From Tubiluchus corallicola (Eukaryota > Priapulida > Priapulimorpha > Priapulimorphida > Tubiluchidae), in contig JAQGDQ010000011.1 in the NCBI GenBank assembly GCA_030141605.1, positions 746,066-806,065 of the forward strand: a DNA stretch of 60,000 nt, in the 5' to 3' direction. Both the position numbers and the translations under genes were made by a program. The notes beneath the pieces were generated by a model. It was not told the origin of the DNA. It worked only from the letters and a program-made list of their open reading frames with translations, and made no database searches. Numbering within the stretch: the stretch's first letter is position 1; each line of letters starts with the position of its first letter. Of the stretch, positions 38,815-50,198 are shown piece by piece.

Positions 38815-38965
38815 ACTCTAAACTACATAGCAGAGACCACGTGCCAGGTAGGGCAACAGGAGGTACCATTTTTCAAGTCTTTGGTAAGATACGGCCGTGG
38901 TTTTGAATTTACGACCTACTAGACAAAAAACAGACCCGTTACCATTACACTATACGGTCTGGTAA
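38815..38965 (-). mobile_element. tRNA-derived SINE with a conserved-looking body
   Basis: On the minus strand GACCGTATAGTGTAATGGTA is a clear A-box region of tRNA-Gly/Glu type. AGGTCGTAAATTC sits at B-box distance but is degenerate. The body contains CTTGAAAAATGGTACCTCCT and TTGCCCTACCTGGCACG, similar in layout to the central domain of known invertebrate SINEs. This is the most complete of the four SINE-like copies here. The family name is not assigned. Confidence 0.55.
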
Positions 38966-39005
38966 CATACATACTTTATACATACATACATATGTATATA
39001 CATAC
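38966..39005 (+). repeat. CATA tetranucleotide repeat
   Basis: Imperfect (CATA)n and (TACA)n lie just before the large TG/TA repeat, next to the tRNA-like head of the SINE. Confidence 0.8.
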
Positions 39006-39148
39006 ACCATGTATTACGTCTGTAATTTCTATTTGCAGTTGTAATTATGAATAAATTGTGAAGTTTTTCCACGACCCAGGTTAGAAATGTAATTTCAATA
39101 TACATAAATGAACATATTCAAACTCTATCCTATAATTTTGCAAGTACT

Positions 39149-39184
39149 TGTGTGTATATATGTATGTATATATATATATATATG

Positions 39185-39223
<39 letters not shown>

Positions 39224-39280
39224 CGTGCGTGTGCGTGCGCGCGCGTGTGTGTGTGTATGTATATATATGTATATGTCTGT
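39149..39280 (+). repeat. compound TA/TG/CG microsatellite
   Basis: (TA)n passes into a pure (GT)n core of about 16 units at 39187-39219, then GTGC units, CGCGCG, (GT)n and again (TA)n. Ordered purine-pyrimidine alternation makes it prone to Z-DNA and length change. The apparent ORFs through it are translations of the repeat. Confidence 0.95.
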
Positions 39281-39339
39281 GTATCACTTTGTTACTCAGA
39301 AGTCAGCATTGTCCATTACGAAACTTGTTTCCGCGTCCT

Positions 39340-39353
39340 GTATCCATGGCAAC
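39340..39353. promoter_or_regulatory. second RFX X-box-like palindrome
   Basis: GTATCCATGGCAAC differs by one base from the RFX consensus. It sits just after the TG/TA microsatellite. No nearby exon was recognised, so a functional role is uncertain. Confidence 0.25.
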
Positions 39354-40777
39354 ACTTAATTATCCCTCCATTTCTGGAATTATCTTTCATACAATGGCAT
39401 TTACTAGAAGCCTAATTATTAGGAGAATAAATTTCCTAGTCTAGAAATAATTTAAATGTCTAGCGTTTTCTCTTCTAATTAAAAACAAAATTTTCTTACT
39501 GCCTGACTGCTAGAATTTGTTCAGTGGATTGTTTTTGTATGCTGCGTGTGTGTGCGTAACAAAAATACGTTTGTATTCTGTAAGTCGAAATTTCCTTGAC
39601 CTGTGTCAGCTGTAGCTAAATAAAAAAGTACTTAGCTTGTTAACTAGTATTCGGGTAAAGTATGTATTAGTTTTATTAGAATGCGTCTGCCTCTATTATC
39701 GTATAGTATTGAAATATTAAATAAAATTTATATCTAATATCACGTGCGCCAGAGCGTAACGCGTTGTATTACGATAATAAAAATATTGCTGGCCCTTTAG
39801 AGTAATTAGAATTCAATGTAAAAATTTACGATTTGAAAAGGCATTAAAATGAGTTATCATAGCTGCGGTAAATGTTTTAATGTATGTCCTGCAGCATGGG
39901 CTGTTTTCCAAGAAAAACACCGGTTACTAGTTGTAACAGCAGAAACAAATAACAAAAACAAAGGCGAAGAAACCACCACTAAAAGCCTTTGGATTATAAT
40001 TATTTTTGCGAGCATGGCAAAGTAATAACATATGAGAAACAATTAGAGAATACTTAGAAACTATTAAATTACTTGGGCTGTCAGTTTCTCTGTTTTGTTC
40101 TACCTGTACTTCCCGCTTCTCGTTTGTTTCCTTGCTTTTGATGCCTTTTTTTAACGCAGACTACTTCGTTGTAATTATATGCGGGACAAAAGCATATATT
40201 TGTGCAAGAAAAACGAACTTAAACCTCGCGAGCCTCTTGCTTTATCCAGGACTTGGCTACTCAAAATACACATGTGGGCCAGATGTTCAACCACCCTCTT
40301 GTGTATTGCAGGCTGCAGAGCTCTCAGACTGTGTTTTGGGCTAAGCAAAGCTGGAACAAAGAGTGTGTTGATGTCTGGCGTGTCGTCGCGCGAAAAATTC
40401 GATTCATTTCGCGATAATAGTCGCGTGGCGAACTGAAATTTTTTTCAAGTTTAGTGCTTTCTGTAATTGTGAAGTAAAAGAACTTAGCTTTTGTGATTTG
40501 TAGTCATTGATTTTATGTGAAATAATATGGCAAGTGGAAGTACACCGATCCCGAAAGGTCTGTTCTGTATTGTCTTACTGCTATTTTTTAACAACTAGCG
40601 AGACTTACAGGAATTCACTCCAGAATTGACACCAATTTGACGTGCTTGCGTAAGTAAAAAAGAATCTTAATTGATTTTATTAATCACCTGTACCATTTTG
40701 ACTGTACCAGTACCATTGTGATTTTGGGATAAATTTGCGTCGATGAATAAAACATGTGTGTCGAATCGTAATAGTTG

Positions 40778-40802
40778 TATAATAATAATAATAATAATAG
40801 TT

Positions 40803-40845
<43 letters not shown>
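40778..40845 (+). repeat. ATA/ATG trinucleotide microsatellite
   Basis: (ATA)n interrupted by TTAT, then (ATG)n mixed with (ATA)n. The antisense poly-Ile frame is an artefact of it. Confidence 0.95.
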
Positions 40846-41469
40846 CAGACACCAGTTCTATAATATACAGTGTACAAACATAAATTTTATTCGTCCACAT
40901 TTACTTTCACTTTAGGTGTGCTTTAAAAAGTCACTTTGAAATAAGTGTGCGTATGTGGAATTCCATATACCTAGTAACTACATTTCTTCAATGGAAAGTA
41001 CTTGTGACTATCTAGTTAGAAATTCGTAATATATAAACGATTTTTATATGCCACGCCGCATCAGAACTATGTAAAATGGACGGGTAATGCTTAGCCCTAA
41101 TGCTGGGGCCTTCTAGCATAATCCGCAGGATAAACATATTAACACCGAGGTCAAGCAAGTGAGAAAAACACAACGATAGAACGCACAAAAACGTCTGCAT
41201 TTCTTGTATCATAATTATGGTTGAATCACTTTCTGGACTGAACTGACTAGAATTCAGTTTTTGTTGAGAAATGTTGAACAGTTTTCCTACCACCGCATGT
41301 CTCGGAATTAACAGTTTTGATTAAATGTGTAGCAAAATACGGACTGGCGATCATCCCCTTAATTTATTGTAAAAATTCTTCAAAAAAACAAAGACAAGAT
41401 TTTTCACCCGTTTAAAAGACAACGTTAATACTAACGGCTGTTTAGCGACTTACAACAGTACAGATACGG

Positions 41470-41584
41470 ACGCAACACGCAAATAACGAATGTATATACC
41501 CTGACGTTGACAGCCGCTAGTCTCGAACACAAGACGGTGTGTTTGCAATTCGAAATCTAAACCACTCGGCTGCCCAACCTGGGA
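41470..41584 (-). mobile_element. tRNA-Ser/Leu-like SINE or tRNA pseudogene
   Basis: The minus strand reads GGGCAGCCGAGTGGTTTAGA, a near-perfect class II (Ser/Leu) tRNA D-arm and A box, then TTGTGTTCGAGACT, a B-box match about 35 bases on. The 5' and 3' ends do not form a clean acceptor stem and the anticodon loop is not convincing, so a functional tRNA gene is unlikely. TGACAGCCGC in the body pairs with part of the head. Confidence 0.5.
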
Positions 41585-42036
41585 TCATTCTTTAAGAAAA
41601 TATCAGTCTTAACCAATAAGACAACCTAAAATTTTATATAACTGCCAGTTTTAATATCAAAAACTAATAAAACCGTAGTCGAAAACCGTAGGGTAGGAAT
41701 TAACCACGTTTCTGTTGTTGCCAGAATACAGGCTGCACAGTGCTACCTTACCAATTTCATTCAATTAGTTAAATTAAAATCGGTATATAATCGTTTCGTC
41801 AAGTTGGCTGTACTGCCTCTGCAACGCTTTGGACAGAAAATTGCAGTAATTACGGATTCATAACTAACGCTTTGGCATTTTGCCAAATGGCATGTCGAAT
41901 TTTAGACGTCTTTAGGGCTTATGGCAATTGAAAACAGATTTATATCCAAATGGAGCCTGTTACTTTCCCATTTGTTTTTCTTCCCTAGAAACGTTGAACT
42001 TGTTTAGCAAATGCGGGTTGATTCAAGCTCGTTTCG

Positions 42037-42148
42037 GTTTGAAATTTCGCTATGGCTTGTTGTCAGGAGTTTAAGCATGAAAATGCATCGTTGTTTGAAA
42101 TTTCGCTATGGCTTGTTGTCAGGAGTTTAAGCATGAAAATGCATCGTT
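42037..42148 (+). repeat. perfect 56-bp tandem duplication
   Basis: The unit beginning GTTTGAAATTTCGCTATGGC and ending GCATCGTT is present twice, head to tail, without mismatch, so the duplication is recent. The flanks are unique. Confidence 0.95.
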
Positions 42149-43579
42149 ATAACTTGTATGTTTTAGTGCAATTGTGCAAAATGCTTTAGAAATTTCCCAC
42201 TTTTACCGGGTTTGTAGCTTTCATCACTTTAATGCACCAGCATGAGAAATTGTTTCGAATTTGTCAATGTTTTCATTGAAAAATTGCGCATTCAAAGATT
42301 GGCAGAAAGTTTAGTGAGATAGTGAGTTTAGTGAGTTTAGTATCAAATTTAAAAAACTTGACTTTGGGGTTTTAATGCCATCACTGTCTTCGAGAAAATT
42401 ATCATCGTTAGAATTTCAAACAAGCTAAATGTTATTTTTAGTTTATGAAAAGTTTGTGCATTGATTATATTTGTGCCGCGCTATATTTTATTAGTCGTTA
42501 TCTATACCAAGTTTTAGGAGAACTAGTAGGGTTTTGTAGTTTTTTAAATTAGTTTCTTGTACATGCATGTACATTTGACTCTGTAATTATTTTCGAGATT
42601 AATGTAGCTTCGAGGCGAAATAAACTACAGTTTTATTCCATAAATAAACGTAGTTTTAGGTTTGCTTTACTTCTTACATGAAACTAATTCTTAAAAAATC
42701 AATGATATCGCGGAAAGCTGCGCACAAGCTGTTTAAGCGAAATTTAAAGATATAGCCAAACTCTATAGACACAGTACCATAGTTGCAACTGTATGCACTA
42801 TAACGGTTTCTGCGTAAACATCATTTTAATCAATTCCTCGCCTCGTTATAGATCGTCTCTTTTGAGAGATGAAATTATCTCTCTCATTGGGTGGCGTTAA
42901 TAAAATGGAAAAGCATTCTCGTCTTGCTCGCTGGGGTCAATACATGCGTCTATAGTCTAGCTTATTTACACAGAAAACACGCAGGAAATTGCAGCCTACC
43001 TGATCAATCATAGGGTTTCCTATCTTGCAAATATTTACCATAACGTATTGAACGTAATCTAGACCGTATAATGAGTCAGTGTGGCTATAGCTTTTCTGTT
43101 GCGCATCGGCAGAAATATTTCGAAACCGTTGTATATTCGCTTATATAAATTCTAGTGAATTGGATTATTCACGAAATTTTTGTCTAAAAAATTTAAATTC
43201 GTTTCTGTTCAAAGCATTACCAGGAAACCGATAACTGAAAAAATAGACAAATGTCGCCAAAAATACCAAATTATACAAGAACCAGAAAAAAGAAAAATTA
43301 TAATATGACAAACTAAACTAATTTAATGTGTAGCACTGTCTAAGAACAGAAGTACCGCATTTTAACTTACATAATAAATTAAATAGCAGTAAAAATTTTG
43401 ACAGTGAATTATCTGTTTTTACAAAAATACGCATGTACACATAATTATTAATTATTAATGCATATTAGAATTTTGATAGTTTTTGAGGGCAGAGGTTGTC
43501 ACGTAGAATGTTAACAGTATGACCTGATTTTAATATCTGTGTATTTACTTTATATGTATTAGTTGTGGTGATGTTTTTT

Positions 43580-43880
43580 GGTGACCGGTAATAAACCACA
43601 GGAAAAAAATCACAATTAGTTTATGGTGGCCGGAGAAAAGTCAAGTTTTATTAAGAGAGAAAGATGGTAGTCAATTCAGTCACAGTTTATTTAAATACGA
43701 TCAAACAAACAAAGCAATATTTTAAATCAGTTATTAACCGTTTTGACAACACTATTTATATCTGATTTACATGTACGTGAAAAAAATCGCCTTTTGTTCA
43801 ATATCTTATGGTTAGGGGTTAGTGTTAGGGTTATTTGTTTTTTCCTGTGACTTTTTACCTTGACTTTATTACCGGGATTC
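43580..43880 (+). mobile_element. MITE-like element, copy B (longest)
   Basis: It starts GGTGACCGGTAATAAACCAC and ends CTTTATTACCGGGATTC, with GGTTAGGGGTTAGTGTTAGGG inside near the right end, followed by the shared TTTTTTCCTGTGACTTTTTACC. The 7-mer GTTTTTT occurs directly on both sides. The extra 120 bases relative to copy A form an AT-rich middle that includes another GGTGGCCGGAGAAAAGTCA start-like motif, so it may be a composite. Confidence 0.65.
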
Positions 43881-45683
43881 GTTTTTTCACCTATACAAGC
43901 TTTTAAAATGACATACATGTTTGATGAGTGACAAATCTTTTTCTATATATAATAATTGTTAACATTGTATTGGTAGGTAAATGTTGTAAATGGCTTTGTT
44001 TTTGTGTCGTGGTTTTTTTACAATTACGCCATTGGTTTTATTTGTAACTAACTAAACGAAAGGTCGCTAGGACCAGTTTTCTTATGTTTGCAGCATGTAC
44101 GCTGGGCGTAGGCTTGACAGAGTGTAACCTACCCTGGACTGCTATGATAATGGTATTCTGCTTGACAAAGCATTAGATAATACCCATGCATTTTCATTCC
44201 CTCTGCGTGTAGTATGTAGTGTTAAGCTAGTGAATGCGTTGCCTAGGGGGTTTGACCTCATTTTACCGCTGACTCGCCATGTTAAGTGCTACTAGTAACT
44301 CTACTGCATTATTATATTACCTTTTAGTTACTAGAATTACTACAAAGTTAAAAGCACATGCGGGTTGATGATTGTTTGGCAGCATAGCTTTTGTACTTCA
44401 CGTCATGTGCATGTTCACACTGCACGCATAGATAGACAGTTATCTTTTGTATCGGACATTGGGTTATGCAGACATTTCGTTATTTGTGATAAAGCCCTGT
44501 AAAAGCCGTTTATGCTGTGAGGCACAGAATTTCTCATTTCTCTGTATGAACAGATTTTTATGTTCATCTCCGAATTCATGTTTTAATCCGTCTGCTGTCA
44601 CACGCGTTTTTAAAATGATTCTTTTAAAATCACACTTTTGTACATAGTAAATTGTGTAATAACTTATCTGTACTACATAATAGTAAGCAAGTAAATAATA
44701 AGAATTTAGAAAATCTGCTCAAGACATATTATTGTTATATTCGGATTTCACCACTTTAAGTCAAAATAGCGCATTCATTGTTTATTGATGATGTAACCTT
44801 TTGTTTTGTAGAACTAAAATGTAAGTAAAATTTGTGTAGTATACTCTTCTTTTGTTAATTAACTTATACATATGAAATCGACTGCAAACATTCGTGGCAG
44901 TAATTTAGAATAGACTAACTCAAACTTATCGGAGTATGAAACTCAAATAAATTTTGATCTTTGTTTTTATAAACTATACTAGATAGGGAGGTGTGGAAAA
45001 TATGTTTGTTCTCTGATTTGCCACCTACTTGTCTTGCTTATTATTAATGGTGTACAAACAAATAATATGTACAAAGAATTTAACATTTACTTCATTTTTC
45101 GCTGCAATTTTGTGCACAAAGTCATTTTTATATAGCCATCTGTTTTATCGGCTTTTTATATGTATTTCAACATTGTGTTTCCTTCATTACAATATAGTAC
45201 AGTATTTACATCTTTACTTGTTACACACATTCTCCTTTAATAAAAAATAACCTAAAAAATACCAAATATTTTTCTTAATGAAAATTTTATATATAAAATC
45301 TCTATATTGTGGGTTTCTTATCAAATTGATGCTATTCTTGTTAAGTTTTTCGAAACTTTTTACACTTTATTTCGTAATTATTTTCGTTCAACTTGCTCCT
45401 AACATCTGTAGTGTAGCTTGTATATAGCTGAGTCTAAAGAAGTTTTAAGAAGACCTGCTTTGATATTTTTTGGTACAACAGAGCCCTCAATTTTTGCTCA
45501 TCTATGCATTTGTTTTTGATTTTTCTCATGTGGTTAAGCAGGGATAAATACAGTAAACAATAATAACAAAATATGGCAATTAATCAAAAATAGGATCCTG
45601 GCATGTGAAGTATGTGCATAAAATATAGTTTTATTTTTAACAAACTTTTGTTGTTAAGTCATGAAATGCTATTTAATTTCAAT

Positions 45684-45777
45684 AATCCAGGTAAAAAAGT
45701 CGCATTTAAAAAAGCCACAGAAAAAGGGAAATAACCCTAACCCTAGCTCTAGCCCTGTGACTTTATTACCGGTCACC
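45684..45777 (-). mobile_element. MITE-like element, copy C (short, opposite strand)
   Basis: Read on the plus strand it runs AATCCAGGTAAAAAAGTCGC ... AACCCTAACCCTAGCTCTAG ... CTTTATTACCGGTCACC, the reverse complement of copies A and B with most of the middle missing. The flanks AATTTCAA and AGTTTCAA match at seven of eight positions. The same order of end motifs and TTAGGG units in three copies is what defines the family. Confidence 0.62.
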
Positions 45778-46607
45778 AGTTTCAAGGAGCATTGTTTTTA
45801 CGAAGCGTCAATGTGAGATGTCACTGTGATTCAGTTTAAAGATAAAAAGATCTGATCTATTTGTTTCAATTTATTTTTTCTTAATTTTGCATCCTGCTAG
45901 TTGACTAGTTATTCTGTTTAATTTTAAACAGCAAGATCATATCCTCAGTACCTGGTTTCAACTATTTTTTCCAGCCCAGCCAAGAATTTACAACATAAAA
46001 GGAGACCTGCATAGTAGACGAAAACATTCACATTTAAGGAAACATTCACATTTACATTGAGTTGTTGGAATGGGTCTGGGCATTCTGCCTGGAGTCTGCT
46101 GTGCAATTTATTGACCTTTCAGTGTCCCTGGTCTGAAACTGCATGTGGGTGAAGGTGAACAATGAGTTCCCTGTTTGTGCAGGTGTGAGTAGACAATTTA
46201 TACAAAAGTGCCTGCTTTGTGTGAAGTGTATGCAGTGCCACCCTAGGCTACAATGCGAGTTGCAAAGACTGAGGAGAGCTTCATAGCATTGAGAGCTACC
46301 GGGTAATAGCCTATATAGGCCCTGTAAATCTGCCCATATAACTTACCACAATAGTCCCACAAAAGAATGTTATGAGTAATGTGGAAACTGTTACAGTTTC
46401 ACTTGGGCCAATTACAGTTTCCATATGTATTGCAAAATAAACTGTTGCTAAAATAAGATTAAATAGTTAACGACATGCAGCGTAATGGAGTTTTGTAAAT
46501 GAAATATGAAGTAAGAAAGTACTCTCCTAAAATTGTCATTTACGATCGCGCATAAGAATACTTAAAACGTAATGTACACTTGAGTCTAAAACCTTATTTT
46601 AAACAGG

Positions 46608-46757
46608 GTTTACCAGACATCCGTAAAGCGTTATTGCGTACGCAGCTGCTATAAACAGTCTAATAAGAATAGGAATAGAAAAAATAACGTAATAACGCTT
46701 GTCTGATAAACGGGTGCTTTGAAAACGATATAAAGTGATTCTATACGTCTGGTAAAC
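46608..46757. mobile_element. 150-bp fold-back element with nested inverted repeats
   Basis: GTTTACCAGAC at 46608 is matched exactly by GTCTGGTAAAC at 46747. Inside, AAGCGTTATTGCGT pairs with ACGTAATAACGCTT at 46687-46700 (13 of 14), which is followed directly by a second end-like copy GTCTGATAAAC. The size and nested ends suggest a degenerate MITE. No target duplication is evident. Confidence 0.45.
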
Positions 46758-47572
46758 GCCGCTTTGCCTGTGACAAAGTTTTCCCCTCAGCTGTAAATTT
46801 TCTGTCGGAAGTGGTGCTGACAAGCCACTCGCTCAACAATGTCTAGTTTTTTTGCTGGATTACTGCTGTGTTTATCTGTCTGAAGAGCAAATTTCTTTTG
46901 TTTTAGAATTCTGCCTGCTCAATGTCTATAACCGACGTGATGGAATATGACATAATACGATATGTAAATTTTCAAAATTGTAAAACAGTTATAGATGAGA
47001 AATAGTACATTTCTTAGAGAACGGCTTTTCAGTTTTTATGCGATTAAATAACAAACGTCAAAATGCATGCAAAAAATTCGGAAGTGGGTATAATGCAAAG
47101 TTCTGTAAACTCGAGAAAAGAATAATTTTGTGTAGAAAGCAAAAGTAGTAAGTAAAAGGTTAATATAGAGTAAATAATTATAAAATGTTTTTGAGGCTTT
47201 CTTCAGAGTATGTGCACACAGGAAATAACTTTATTTGTGTACAGAAAAATTCGGCACGTAAACGTTTAATTTTCAGCCCAGGAAATCGCTTGTTTGAACA
47301 GTGATTTTGTGAGCTTGTGAATAGCTTGTTTGTTTGTAGAAATTTGGGATGTCGATTATAATGGCGGTAATTTATAGGGAATGCAGATGGCCGAGTTTTC
47401 GCACAAAGCCAGTGTATAGATGCCAACTGTCATTATCGGCTAAACTTAGATTTTCAATTTAAACGGAAATTTAAGCTAGGATGTCACTGTTGAAAATCCT
47501 TTACAGTACGCACTTTGTATGTAGAAAACCTCAGTTATTTATTTTACAACCTATATTACAACTCGTAAATCT

Positions 47573-47755
47573 CCCTGTAAATAAAATGGTGATGATGATG
47601 ACACCCTGTAAATAAAATGGTGATGATGATAACACCCTGTAAATAAAATGGTGATGATGATGACAATGACTATGGTGATGACAATGATGGTGGTAATGGT
47701 GATGATGTTGATGGTGATGGCTATGATGATAATGATGATGATATTTATGACATTA
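47573..47755 (+). repeat. 31-bp minisatellite grading into GAT/GGT repeat
   Basis: Three copies of a 31-base unit (CCCTGTAAATAAAATGGTGA plus GATGATGACA) are followed by about 90 bases of degenerate GATGAT/GGTGAT. The second copy differs by one base. Confidence 0.95.
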
Positions 47756-47899
47756 ATTCATTTAATATTGTTAACGTACATTGCATTATGGACTGATAAT
47801 ACTTTAAACGAGAATCAAGGTTCGTAATTATAAAAGGCGTTTATATGAAACCTTCAACTAAAAATGTCTAATGCTGACAATTATGCGAAATTTCAAAGT

Positions 47900-47940
47900 G
47901 TTACACCGTTGTTAAAGTCTTGTTACACCGTTGTTAAAGT
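47900..47940 (+). repeat. 22-bp tandem duplication
   Basis: GTTACACCGTTGTTAAAGT occurs twice, with a period of 22 bases. Confidence 0.9.
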
Positions 47941-48580
47941 TATTTTAAACTGAACGTGAACGACTGGTCGCTTAAGTACTTTAGTTAAAAAAGTTTGTTT
48001 ATTTTAGAGTAGTGGCAGTCAAGCAATTTAGTTTCTTTGTTTTTTATATTTGTCATTTGTTTTTACTATATACGTAAACCATATAATGTAAGTAGATCTG
48101 CTTGATAAATTGTCTTAATGAAAAAAGGTATATAGTTATTTTAAATGTGAATATTCGAGACGATTTTCTGGTGGACATCTCACTAAACACCTTTCATTTT
48201 TCCGATGCTTTCTCGAGCTCATCTTAAGCATGGTATGACATTTAGCTATAAATAAGTTAATAGTTCTTAAAAAAAATTTGTAATTACTATAACTTAATTA
48301 AAAAAGCTTTAAATGTCGGTTGGTTTTGCTGCGTCAGTATAATTTGCGCAGGTTTTTACTGATATATAGATGTTTTTTATACATAGGTCTATAGCTGAAT
48401 AAAACCATATTCACCAGACTCATCATCAATCATGTATTTCGATCGAGCTTTTCAATTCAGATAGCTCTCTTTGACTTTGACTCGATTTTCTTATTCTATC
48501 TTTATCGTTCATCTGTGAGCGACATGTTAATTGAAACCGCCTGGGACGGGTTTTGCCCTGAAATCCACTTCTGGGATTCG

Positions 48581-48594
48581 GTTTCTATGGCAAC
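48581..48594. promoter_or_regulatory. RFX X-box-like palindrome
   Basis: GTTTCTATGGCAAC differs by one base from the general RFX consensus GTTNCCATRGNAAC. In animals such sites often lie just upstream of ciliary genes. A short candidate exon starts 10 bases downstream. Confidence 0.35.
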
Positions 48595-48603
48595 CGTGTT
48601 AAG

Positions 48604-48682
48604 ATGTCTGGCGTTTTAATGCGGGCCAAGGAAGCCTGGAAGCTGTCGATGAATTCAATTTTCCCGAGCTGTCTTCTGAAAT
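48604..48682 (+). CDS. possible short first exon downstream of an X-box-like motif
   Basis: An ATG opens 26 codons (MSGVLMRAKEAWKLSMN and onward) before a GTAAGC donor-like site at 48683, leaving phase 1. It begins 10 bases after an RFX-type X-box match at 48581-48594, inside a locally GC-richer patch. Unspliced, the frame ends at TAG within a few codons of the donor. The combination of promoter motif, ATG and donor is why it is listed. None of the three is strong alone and I do not recognise the peptide. Confidence 0.18.
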
Positions 48683-49107
48683 GTAAGCTTTGCTCGTTCT
48701 AGTTTAACAAACACGTAGCTTGTCTGAAGTGCGAGCTGATTTACACATTTATGTGTACTATACTTAGTGTATAAAATTTAATATTTTGTGCATAAACTTC
48801 TGTAAACCGCGATTGAAGTCTACCAATAGTTGCAGTGCTCTTACTGTTATCATCATGGGCAAGTTAGCAGCTAGATTATTTAGAGGTGGCTACAAAAAAA
48901 ACTAATTTGTCTCCTTATAATATAATTTGCAGAACATAAAATTGTAAATGATAATACAAATTACTGAATTATAAATTAACATACATGTAGTAGCTTGGAT
49001 AATTTGTAAAAAAAAACATAATAAAGTCGTGTACTGTATTTCCCTTGATCTTTGCGCGGCTTCTGCTCCTTAGCATAGTTTGCTGGCGTGGCAATCGATC
49101 GGTGCGC

Positions 49108-49116
49108 TATAAATAG
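49108..49116 (+). promoter_or_regulatory. TATA box candidate in a GC-rich patch
   Basis: TATAAATAG is a full TATA consensus inside an otherwise AT-rich region, but its flanks are GC-rich: GCGGCCATTACC lies just downstream and a GGGCGTGGC box (KLF/SP type) lies within 60 bases. That is typical of a core promoter. No ORF with a convincing start was found in the next few hundred bases, so any transcript would begin with a non-coding leader. The site could be fortuitous. Confidence 0.3.
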
Positions 49117-50037
49117 AACGGCGGCCATTACCGCTGTGGTTGGACTCGCCTTTTGGGCGTGGCTCGGCTCGGCATCACTTTTATGTTAGGTTACGTGTAG
49201 GCGGAGTTTACTTAAATTACCCTAAAGGGCGGAGAACACGTGCTTACTTACCTTGCTTACAGCCATGTGTTCGTCAGAATAACTTCTAGTAAAGTATAAA
49301 ATGAGACTCATTTGCACCTTCAGCTGATGATAGCTGTGTATATTGTACAGAAAATTGTTTTGTCAAATTGCTTGCAGACAATATAGTTATATATCTAAAA
49401 AAACCATTTGTATGCGAGGTGATTACTGTTTATTTGTGTATTCTTGAAAAGGTAGTGTGTTTTTGTGTTACTCGTAGGTTTATTCAAATACTAAAGTTTG
49501 GTGTATTTGATGATTGTATTGAATACTAGGGAATGAATCCGGTTAGAAAACGTAGAAATTTTAATATATGATTGGGGGGTTTAACATAAAGAATTTTACT
49601 ACAAAAGTAATTCTGTGCAATATTTTTTATTCAGTGTAAGAAAAACTGAAAATACGTACGTACAATGATAAAGCCTTGACCGATCTGAACAGGCCTTTTG
49701 TGCTGTAAAATATAGCCTTTTCGTTATTAATTATGTTTGAATTCTGCGTCAATGTCATAGTCAAGTGACCATTTGACTAAGAAAAAAGAATTCGGCCTAC
49801 AGCTCTAAAAACCATTTTACGTGCTGCTAATTACATATTGACTGGTTTTCCTCGCCGGTTTAATAAGCTTCGTGTCAGCGTCTCCACGGCGCGTTCCATT
49901 TCGGTTTATTGTTCAACTCCTTGCACACATTTTATATTATGCTTTTTTCTAGCGCTTTCGTACTAGTAAATTTGGCGCATTTCGAAATGTTATGCCATTT
50001 TAAAACTATCGTGTGCACAGCTCAGACAGTGATTAGT

Positions 50038-50119
50038 TGATGGTGGTGAGTGTGATGATGATGATGGTGGTGGTGGTGGCAGTAACAGCGACGGCAGTGG
50101 TGATGATGCTAGTGGTGAT
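50038..50119 (+). repeat. GTG/ATG trinucleotide repeat
   Basis: Imperfect (ATG)n and (GTG)n with interruptions, similar in style to the one at 47660-47755. Confidence 0.9.
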
Positions 50120-50198
50120 ACGTGATACTAAATCTTTATTGGTCTTGTAAGTTGGCCTTTATGTGTTGTAATTACGTAAGAATGATTATACCCGCACG

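Larger units (their letters stand above)
39445..43575. other. no supported gene; repeats only
   Basis: Contains the ATA/ATG microsatellite, the class-II-tRNA-like SINE and the 56-bp duplication, listed separately. A frame at 40179-40436 and a short ATGGCAAGTGGAAGTACACC start at 40528 look mildly coding but lack convincing splice sites. Confidence 0.5.

Noticed and set aside
39081-39444. Several ORFs rich in Cys/Val or His/Thr.
   Set aside because: They are translations of the TG/TA microsatellite.
40528-40559. ATGGCAAGTGGAAGTACACC as a first exon.
   Set aside because: Only ten codons before GTCTGT, which is a poor donor, and no supporting context.
40667-40900. Antisense ORFs with poly-Ile or poly-Tyr.
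   Set aside because: They are translations of the ATA/ATG repeat.
41515-41584. Functional tRNA gene (Ser/Leu-like).
   Set aside because: A and B boxes are present but there is no paired acceptor stem or clear anticodon arm, so a SINE or pseudogene is more likely.
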